In this document: piece by piece, positions 56,322 through 64,000 of the stretch | Layout: each line of letters starts with the position of its first letter | Numbering within the stretch: the first letter of the stretch is position 1 | Source of the DNA: Jaltomata sinuosa | Taxonomy: Eukaryota; Streptophyta; Magnoliopsida; Solanales; Solanaceae | DNA length: 64,000 nt | Assembly: GCA_003996215.1 (NCBI GenBank) | Contig: QJPP01000028.1 | Span: forward strand, 1,178,001 to 1,242,000 | Direction of reading: 5' to 3' | Notes under the pieces: model-generated | Database searches by the model: none | Told to the model about the DNA's origin: nothing | The model's input: only the letters and a program-made list of their open reading frames with translations | Program-made: the position numbers and the translations under genes

Positions 56322-57181
56322 TAGGGGTGTTAATGGTACGGTCGGACGGTTATTTTATAAAATTTGTATCATATTAACTTTTTGGTTATTTTATTTTATA
56401 TAACCAAAATTAGACTTTTCAAAATTATCTCATCACCTCAATTTTTCTTCTGTATTGGTACGATTTGGTTAATTTTCGATATTTTTTTATAAAGTTAGAA
56501 CACTCTATCATGTATACTTGTGTATGACTTTGACAAAAATTCTTTAGGCATTTTTATTGTTTAAAAGGTGATAAGAAACAAAAATAAAAATTCATCCCAT
56601 TATTTTACGGTAATGTAAAACAATATTAAGCATAGATAAAAAATATAATGTAGATTACACGAGCGGAGAGAAATCAATGAAGATGAAACTCAACAATTGA
56701 GTCGTACTTAAATTAATTATCGAATAAGAGAAATTTAAATCATAAGAAAGGAAAAATATCTAATAACATGTACCTTGTTACCCAAGATCATTGGAATACT
56801 TTGTAGCTTACTAGTTACTACTCGTAAGTCAAAATCCTACAATAAATTTAGCTTCGATCGGAGTAATATAATAAGTTTCAATATTAAGACTTTGAGTGTT
56901 AATTATGTTGCCGCTTTTTATCATCCGGAGTCTTAACCAAAAATTTTAATATTTTATTATTTTTAAATTTAATATATAAAATATATTTACACATGTATTA
57001 TTCGGTATGGTTTGATATTTTTTCAGTTAATTTTTATAAAATAAAAAACCTACCCAATTATTCGATACGGTTATAAACTTATATAAAAATCATCATTTTA
57101 TTAAAGAAATCTAAAAAATTGATTCGGTACAATTCAGTTTGGCCGGTTACGTCAGTTTTTTAAAAATCATTGACACCCCTA
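56322..57181. mobile_element. hAT-type non-autonomous element, 860 bp
   Basis: The ends TAGGGGTGTTAATGG and CATTGACACCCCTA are inverted. A perfect 8-bp duplication GTCTTGAG flanks it (56314-56321 and 57182-57189). Subterminal ACGGTCGGACGG/GGCCGGTTACG words match the hAT-element style. No coding sequence. Confidence 0.85.
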
Positions 57182-57544
57182 GTCTTGAGGCTAACAAACA
57201 AGTGATATACTAATTTTTTTTATTTTCTGCTTTTTTGTATTTTTTTAATTAAATACATGAATTTTACGCTCATATAAATTCTACATTGTACACTTTTATA
57301 ATTTCAATTCTCATGTCTTTTGATAGAATAAGATATTTAAGATAAATTTAAGAATATATTATCTTTTTGTTTTCATACTGATATTTTATAACTGCGAGAA
57401 GATTAGTGCTACTTTCACCATTTCATTCGTCGGAGAATCAATTTTTGTTTTCATTTTAAGTTTCAGCTTAATAATATTAGTTTGTATATTTATTTAGCTT
57501 TAGATATTTTACAACTATGTTTGGATGGTTGTACGTATTATTTT

Positions 57545-57720
57545 ATAATAGAGAAAAGATATCAAATCACTCCTAAAATTGTCCCGAAAATTTACTTTAG
57601 ACATTTAACTTTACGAGCAATTAAATATCCCCCTAAATAACTTTCAAGTAATTAAATACCACCCTAAGAATATAATACCACTCTCACACTGGGGAATGCA
57701 TTACACACGCGCCATGTCAC
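57545..57720. mobile_element. Single terminus of a Mutator-like element
   Basis: AGAGAAAAGATATCAAATCA and TTTAACTTTACGAGCAATTA resemble the terminal repeat of the MULE at 21164-22353 (GAGAAAATG...CTTTAACTTTACG). No opposite end or duplication was found. Confidence 0.35.
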
Positions 57721-57779
57721 TGCCACATCATTAGATATAAACATGCTTTTCCTTGGTTTACACATTGATTTCGTAGCCT

Positions 57780-58060
57780 ATTACTTGCTTTTATCTTGTC
57801 CCCGGGAAGGAACGAAAACAAGGGAAAACAGGGTATGCTCACTGCCTCCCACACCTCCGCTATAGCGGTTCCCCCATAGCGGTTGGCTTCCGCTATAACG
57901 GTCTCGACGGTAGCAATGCAAAAATTTCAATTTTTAGCTGAATGCACTCCTCCCCTTCCCGGTTAACATTGCCTAGACCTGTAAATCCCGCCATGGTTTT
58001 AAACCACCCTTAAGACCATTCCGGGAATCGAACGTATCACAATTAGGCAGAACACACTAT
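57780..58060 (-). mobile_element. LTR fragment with CCGCTATAGCGG palindromes
   Basis: It contains CTCCGCTATAGCGGTTCC, CCATAGCGGTTGGC and TTCCGCTATAACGG, the same palindrome family as the Gypsy LTRs, followed on the - strand by flanking text not identical to them. It is probably a relic of a related Gypsy LTR. Confidence 0.45.
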
Positions 58061-58396
58061 CAATTACAAAGAAATCACAACAACAATTGTTTCCCGACAA
58101 TACCTTCCCTCCATTACACTAATGACTCCTTTGTTCCCATGGTTCCCAACCAAGTCTAGACTGTCCTGAAACCGAAGCTTCCCTACAGTAACAATTTCCA
58201 ATCCCTTATCATCTTAACCGATGATAAGCCCTTTTTAACATGCAGTACCGCTCTTTAAGTCAGGACATTTAACAGATTACCACAACCTAAGGTACACAAA
58301 ATGACTTAATGACTTTTTGCAGACTCTACATGCACAACAATTAACAATTCACACACATTCCAAATAAGTCACACCAGAATCGTACAACACCAAATA

Positions 58397-58640
58397 TGTA
58401 ACACCCCAGATTAGGATTAGAAGTCCCACATCGGTGTTGTAAAAACTAGGTTTTGGCTAAAGTGTCTCATTCCTTATAAATGAGAGAGAGCCAAAACCTC
58501 AACACATCGCTATTGGTCCAGCGGATTTCAAGGATTGCAGAAACCTAGTCCTAAAGCTGCAGGAAGTACACATTACAGCTGTACCATGTTGACTGTACTT
58601 CGAGGCTGCTTAGGGGAACCAGGTCCCTCTGAGTGTTTAT
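58397..58640 (+). mobile_element. LTR-like segment with snRNA-type upstream element
   Basis: It starts TGTAACACCCC, a common LTR start. GTCCCACATCG (58423-58433) matches the plant snRNA upstream sequence element, and TTATAAAT (58474-58481) is a TATA box 41 bp further on. No U1, U2, U4, U5 or U6 body follows, so a solo or truncated LTR is the preferred reading. Confidence 0.4.
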
Positions 58641-59068
58641 CAATCATCAAAACTTAAAGACCATATTACATCAACTTGTGTGTGAGTTGGGAGTCGGCAC
58701 TGGTATTGAGTAAAGTTTGTGTCTTTATCATGCATATTGATATTTGACTCATGTTCATGCATTTTGTATAAATAATGAGTTGTGCATATCACTATGTATG
58801 TTATCATGGTGCATTTAATACATGCATTGAACTTGAATAGTTGAGATAGTGTGCATTTTATCATATTCTCTATATGTGCATTTTTCTACTATTATAGAAG
58901 TGTGGGTTAAATATTAGGATCCACCCTGTTTCCGTTGTAAACGCTGCATCTCGGAGTATTTGCACCAAAGCCCTGGTGTTGCTTCGTACCCATTAAGTTC
59001 ACCGTTGGCTATCAATGGTTTCTCCAAGCTTTTTACCCCAATTAATCGGTATGTTGGGTTACTCTTTC

Positions 59069-59398
59069 TCAAACACGCACAGTTAGTGAGTGCTGCAGTA
59101 ATATCTTAAAATCTTTGGTGCATCGGTATGTGGAGTCCCGAAATTGAGAATAACAAGAGTGTCGCAGCTCCCGGATCCGGAGATCCCTATTCTCGAACTC
59201 GAGTAATCGGTTATATTCCCGTTGAGAGGGAGAATTGTCGAGTTGAGTCTTTACTTCTGCCCAATTCTCCCCCCTCTCTTTAGAAAGCAGAAAAAGGCTA
59301 TTTTCATTTTCCAGTGCCAAAATCCGATTTTTCCTTATCAAATACCTTAAAATCATATCAACAATTGTATCTGATTTCTTTTTCTGACTTTTCTCCAC
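59069..59398 (-). CDS. Unrecognised ORF, 109 aa, charged and probably helical
   Basis: It opens with EKSQKKKSDTIVDM, is rich in Lys/Arg/Glu/Leu (KNRILALENENSLFLLSKE, REYNRLLEFENRDLRIREL) and could form a coiled coil. The composition is unlike the AT-rich noise around it. I do not recognise a domain. It may be a fragment of a retrotransposon gag or of a decayed host gene. There is no promoter or splice evidence. Confidence 0.25.
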   Translation of the reverse strand: MEKSQKKKSDTIVDMILRYLIRKNRILALENENSLFLLSKERGENWAEVKTQLDNSPSQREYNRLLEFENRDLRIRELRHSCYSQFRDSTYRCTKDFKILLQHSLTVRV

Positions 59399-60458
59399 TC
59401 TCTCTTTTTCAATGTGTCCAATTCATAAAAATGGAACTATAATGGTAGCTATCTATAAATCTTTTTTTGGATTTTGAGGTGTGCATATCAGCAATTGTAT
59501 CTAATTTGTTCATGCATGTTTGAAGCTAGAAATAGATATATGATTTCGGATATTGCTTTATTTGGTTATTCCTTTCACTTACAGGAGAATGATAATGCAA
59601 GATGAGAGCTTTTTTATTTTTTCTGACAAGCACGTTTTCTCACATGACTTTGCAACTTGTTTCTTAAGATTTTTGTTTTGGCAAACAGATGGAATACCGG
59701 ATTAAAGAGAATAACATTCCTCTACGAAAACTTTTTTCCTTTTTGAATTGCTGGCTTGAAACTATGTCAGTTGGGAGCATCTTAAATTCTTATATAAATG
59801 CAACATGTTAGACTCGCCTGAAGGGAATACTGGAATCGAGACAGTAAGCAACAACAGAGTTGAACCAACACTAAACATTTTGTAAGCTTACTTTAAACAT
59901 TCTTAAAAAGACTTCTCTGTTGGTTGACATCCAGAGACACAAAGTAGACTACTTTGGGTTTTACCCGTCGTCTCAATTTCAGGGTTGAGAGAATTCAGAA
60001 GAACATTATTATGAATCATAGATAATGTATGATCTCTAATGACTTAGGGAGTTTTTCTGTTCATTCATCTTCCAAGTTTTTGGTTAGATTTCGTCCTTGA
60101 ATTTCTATTTGATTTGTTGCTAAAGGCAGTGAAGTTTGTTTATTTTTATTTTATATTAGCGTTTCGAAAGTGATTGGACTTAAAGGGTTGGATATGGAAG
60201 TCTTAAATTTCCTTCTATTGCTCTTTCGCCCTCAATCACCAAATTTATTTGATTGATATATTTTAGGCTTCGTTATTTGACTTTTACTCACTTAATGGTT
60301 TGGTGCTTTGTTTGAATTATTCTTTTGGTTGCTTGTTCGACTTCTTTATTATACCTTCAAGTCAATACAATGATAGGATATTATGGTTCCTCATCCCTCG
60401 ATATAAAAAAGTTTAAAAGACATACTCTTAGTTTCTGATTACTGTGTCGTTCTTGCAG

Positions 60459-60540
60459 CCATTGATGCCACCATTTGGAATGCCTTATCCAATGCTCTAC
60501 CCTCAGTGAATTGCTTATTCTCATCTTGCTGCCCCTTTTT
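60459..60540 (+). pseudogene. Stray exon-like segment resembling G-box-binding factor (bZIP)
   Basis: The acceptor TTCTTGCAG (to 60458) and donor GTAAGT (60541) bracket 82 nt. In phase 0 it reads PLMPPFGMPYPMLYPQ, a TGA stop, then IAYSHLAAPF. This resembles the proline-rich N-terminal segment of plant GBF-type bZIP proteins. No preceding PYMWG-type exon or bZIP exon was found nearby. The in-frame stop and isolation suggest a captured or decayed gene fragment. The family match is from memory. Confidence 0.35.
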
Positions 60541-61620
60541 GTAAGTTTCCTTTTTGTTTATTTTTTTGTTTATGAATTTGGTATTTTTGCTTTCCTTTTT
60601 GGTTTTTCATTTGTTAGCGGATGTAGTCTGTTTCTTTGTCATGCTTTTTTTTTCTGTATTTCCTACTAAATTCAAGAAGACAACAGCTTATAATTTTGTG
60701 TATGTTGGTCTCTGACTTGCTTTTTGCAGTAGCCCAATTGGATGTGTATGGATTGTTTGTTACCTCTCCATGTCCTTACTTGACATTCCGAGGAAGCTAC
60801 CATAGGCCCATTGAAAATGTAGACGGAAAATGAGGTTAAATTTGTGGTTGCAACTGAAGAAACTCTAATTGTCCCTCAATCATGCATGGTATGTAGACAG
60901 TATCATAACATATTGATAATAGATATTGAAGTCTTAGTTTTTTTTTTTTGGTTTTTTTGAGAATTGTTTTAAGAATACATAGGCAGAGGCGTAATTGTTC
61001 TGTAAGTTGTGAGATGTTTTCGACATTTGAATTAATAAAAACATTTTTGACTTTTATACTCTTAACTTGCTGATACTTTGTTAGGTAAAGGTGTTGTAAT
61101 ACAATGAATGGACTCTTACATAACAAGTGTAAGAAATTATCTCACTGTACTAGATATCACATTTTTTGATAAGATAAAATGGGTGGCTTCCAAGTTGATG
61201 GAAGTTAGACCATGGATTAGTGAGGATTCATATAGTCAAACCTAACTCGTGGCTTAGTAGTGGTCGTTTCTTGAAGTACTAATCCCCGAGGTAGCTTAAT
61301 CACATAGCCATTTCCCCTTGAAATTCCCCTACACTTCACTTATATAGTCTTTTATGCATTCTTCTTTCAACCACAATAATCGCACTTTGCCAGTTCTATT
61401 TTCATGACTTTAACTTTCTTGGATGAGTTTTGTTCCCTTTTTGGTTTTGTTTCTTATTTAGGATTTATTGGTACTTCTCCATGGGAACTACTGAGTGTTT
61501 CTTTTTGTTTGACTGTTGGTGGCCAGGGTAGACCCATGTACAGCTACATGGTGCTTGAACATCCATTAACCCCGACGTAAATTACATATATCATATAGAA
61601 ACGGCCCAAATAAGGAAGAT
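60541..61620. other. Gene-free spacer with no supported feature
   Basis: T-rich sequence. 60636-60833 (+) is open but has no recognisable motif. 61540-61620 carries a Solanaceae-like interspersed repeat phrase (ATCCATTAACCCCGACGTAA) that I cannot name. Confidence 0.4.
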
Positions 61621-61624
61621 ATAT

Positions 61625-61760
61625 TACCACAACAACAACACCCAGTGAGCGACAGTCTAATAGGTACTTTGGTCGGGTGGCTGACTTCAAATGCATAGCT
61701 TTTGGGTAGTGTAAGGGTTCGATTCCTAGGTGACATGATTATTTTATAACTAATAGTCAT
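61625..61760 (+). mobile_element. SINE-like unit with tRNA-type promoter
   Basis: CCACAACAACAACACCCAGTG at the left is the reverse complement of a TS-type SINE tail. Next to it, TTGGTCGGGTGGC (A-box-like, about 61670) and GGGTTCGATTCCTAG (B box, about 61716-61730) sit about 45 bp apart, as in a tRNA-derived head. No complete cloverleaf forms, so it is not called a tRNA. Confidence 0.45.
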
Positions 61761-61806
61761 CTTTGCTGGCATTTCCTATTAGCTCATAACTCGTGACACC
61801 AGTTCA

Positions 61807-62101
61807 TGTTAGAAGAGAAATTGCTGAAGCTTTTGAAGGAACTTTCTTGGAGGAAAAACCTCCTATGTTTCAACAAAATGAAAAGATGGAGAAGAAGATG
61901 TTTTGTTGAAAACTGAAAATGAATTCCTTTATTTCTCAGCACAAAGGCTATTTATAAGTACATACAAAGTGTCTAGATTTTGCAAAGTACAATACAGGCT
62001 ATGAGTGTAAAATACAAAAGACTAAAAAATACAAAGTGAAATGGATTCGGGTCTAGTGAAGAGCATTGGGCTTTTGTGAATCAGGCCCAAGTTTGTCAAC
62101 A
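61807..62101 (-). repeat. 3' LTR of a Copia element
   Basis: On the - strand it runs from TGTTGACAAAC (62101) to TCTTCTAACA (61807), 295 bp. A purine tract TGAGGGGGA precedes it, and ACTTATAAATAGCC near 61950 is its TATA box. The 5-bp flank to the left is GTTCA; the partner LTR is beyond the window. Confidence 0.75.
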
Positions 62102-64000
62102 TCCCCCTCATGCTTGGGGGTAAGAACACACCAAGCTTGCCAAGTAGAGAGTGATGATGATGCCCATATAAAGGCTTGGTCATGATATCAACAAGTTGAT
62201 TAGAGCTGGGCACAAAATGAAGAGAAATGAGACCATGAAGAAGGTTGTCAAACACATAATGATAGTCAATCTCAATATGCTTTGTACGTTCATAGAAGAC
62301 CGGGTTCTTGGCAATATGCAGGGCAACCTGATTGTCACAAAATATAGGAACAAGATTAGCAATTGAGAGGCCACTAAGGACACGAACCAGCCAAGAAAGT
62401 TCAACAACCACTTTGCGGAGGGCCTGTACTCTGCCTTAGCTGAAGAGAGGGAAACAATTGGTTGTTTCTTACTCTTCATAAAAATGAGGCAACCACCAAG
62501 AGTGACAAAATACCCTAAAATAGACATGCGAGATTGGGCACAAGCAGCCCAATCTGAAGCTGAGAATGCCTGGAGGGAAAAATCAAAGCTTCTGGACAAA
62601 AGAATCTCAAGACCCTATCAATAGACAAATATCTCAAAACATGTATAGCAGCAAACATGCGAAGGACCTGACGAGCTAGCCTGAAGGAATTGGCTAACAT
62701 GTTGCACTGAGAATGCACTGTCAGGTCTCGTATGTTGTAATAAATTAAGTTTCCTTGCAATTCTTCTACAAGTGTGGGATCGGACATAGGGGCACCCATA
62801 TCAGTAAAAAGTTTAACAGAAGCATCAAGTGGTGTCACAATAGGTGAGAAGTTCTGACAGTGAAATTCTTCCAACAAGTCAGTGGTGAACTTTAGTTGGC
62901 TCATGACATACTCCTGAGGGGTTTGGGAAACCTACAAACCCAAGAAATAATGAACATGCCCTAGATCCTTAATCTTGAATTACTCGTCAAGAAATATTTG
63001 ACACTGTGTAATTCATCTAGATCATCACCAGCTAATAATATATCATCACCAAAACATTGAGGGAACCTGCAGATGACTTAGTGAATAGAGAATAATCATT
63101 TTTGCTGGACAAGAAACCCCTAGTTAGGATGGCCTCAGAAAGTTTAGAAAATCACTGTCTGGAGGCCTGTTTCAGACCATACATGGACTTTTTAAGTCTG
63201 CAAACCATAGAAGAAGAAGCAGGGAAAGGGGAAACCACTAAGACAAGGGGAATTTTCATATAAACCTCTTCATAAAGGTCACCATGAAGGAATGCATTGT
63301 TCACATCAAGCGACAAAACAATCCACTTATTCTTTGCAGCAATGGACTAGAGATATTTGATGGTAGTAAACTTGACCATAGGGGAGAATGTCTCAGTGTA
63401 GTCAATCTCTTTTTATGGGTGTCACCTCTAATAACAAGCCTAGCCTTGTACCTCTCAACAGATCCATCTTTTTATGGGTGTCACCTCTAATAACAAGCCT
63501 CTTGTGAGGAGGAAGTGGGATAATGGCCCAAGAGCTTGGAATTCTTTAAGCATGACATCCTGCCAAGCAGGATGTGAAACAACCTTTTGATAAAATTATG
63601 GCTCCTGCAGGTGCAGTTCAGCAACAGATACTTAGGAAGAAATATGAGCAGATAAAGGAACAACAGAAGAGCAAATGTAATCAGTTAAGTGGGATGGAGT
63701 TTGGGTGATCCTAGTAGATTTTCTGAGAGGAAGGAATGGTGGAGGTGCTAAGTAGTAAGTATAGGTGTAGAATCAGGCATTGCAGGTGGATGAGAAGGTG
63801 GGACAAGAGGAAAAGTAGGTGGAACAAGATGAACATAAGGAATGATGTCAACATAAATGTCAGGAGAAGAGGCAAAAATATGAGAATAAGAGGAAGAGTA
63901 GGGAAATATATGTTCATTAAAGACCGCATCTCTAAAGTAAAACACATAATGTGTATAGATATCCAAAGGTTTGTATGGTTTCTTGCCACATGGATAACCA
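62022..64000 (-). pseudogene. Ty1/Copia pol, 3' part (integrase end, RT, RNase H), broken and truncated by the window
   Basis: Reading leftwards from the window edge: the integrase C-terminal text KPYKPLDIYTHYVFYFRDAV with VFNEHIFPY (63966-63750) and a proline-rich linker; RT, including DDILLAGDDLDELHSV near 63010-63060, where the usual YVDD box reads FGDD; MSQLKFTTDLLEEFHC (62904); then RNase H (DWAACAQSRMSILGYFV, KKQPIVSLSSAKAEYR, FCDNQVALHIAKNPVFYERTKHIEIDYHYV) ending in the LTR. The frame changes several times (near 62410, 62560 and 62910) and stops occur, so it is inactive. Confidence 0.85.
63409..63500 (+). repeat. Direct duplication inside Copia RT, 59-bp period
   Basis: CTTTTTATGGGTGTCACCTC with TAATAACAAGCCT occurs at 63409-63441 and again at 63468-63500. 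It is a local duplication that adds coding-frame disruption to the relic. Confidence 0.8.

Noticed and set aside
58397..58640. snRNA gene
   Set aside because: An upstream element and TATA are present, but no sequence resembling U1, U2, U4, U5 or U6 follows.
61660..61735. Possible tRNA gene
   Set aside because: A and B boxes are present but no acceptor stem or anticodon arm pairs properly; called SINE-like.

Overview
This is a plant nuclear window, most likely from Solanaceae and probably Solanum or a close relative. It is AT-rich and has spliced genes with GT-AG introns. It carries TS-type SINE tails ending in (TTG)n, many Stowaway and hAT miniature elements, and large Ty3/Gypsy and Ty1/Copia elements of the kinds common in potato, tomato and pepper. 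The family choice rests on these repeats and is an inference.

Only two intact protein-coding genes are supported. The first, on the + strand (9922-12568, 5 coding exons, 149 aa), encodes a small serine-rich protein of the plant SIS-like (salt-induced serine-rich) type. The second, on the - strand (26108-29130, 7 exons, 661 aa), encodes a RopGEF with a complete PRONE domain. Two tRNA genes lie between them: tRNA-Asp(GUC) at 24528-24599 (-) and tRNA-Pro(AGG) at 25657-25728 (+).

Everything else is mobile DNA and its debris. 1-1190 is a LINE-type ORF1 relic (-). 1.2-9.8 kb holds Stowaway and hAT miniature elements and one long direct repeat. 13.6-22.4 kb holds three Mutator-like terminal-inverted-repeat elements with 9-bp target duplications. 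One is a fold-back element carrying twelve 112-bp tandem units, and another sits inside a Copia relic (20.3-22.9 kb). 29-39 kb is gene-free and holds more miniature elements and tandem duplications.

39189-55563 is a complete Tekay/Del-like Gypsy chromovirus with 2.2-kb LTRs and target duplication ATGAC, disabled by many stop codons. A much younger Athila/Tat-like element (43334-50161, target duplication GTAGA) is inserted in its protease region in the opposite orientation. That element keeps an open 843-codon gag-protease frame but has no polymerase. 56-61.8 kb holds a hAT element, LTR fragments, a stray exon-like segment resembling a G-box-binding factor, and a SINE-like Pol III unit. 61807-64000 is the 3' part of a Copia element (-) that runs off the window.

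I see no operon-like or defence-like gene system. The most unusual features are the fold-back minisatellite element and the gag-protease-only retrotransposon nested in a decayed host. All splice models and family names were read by eye and not searched.
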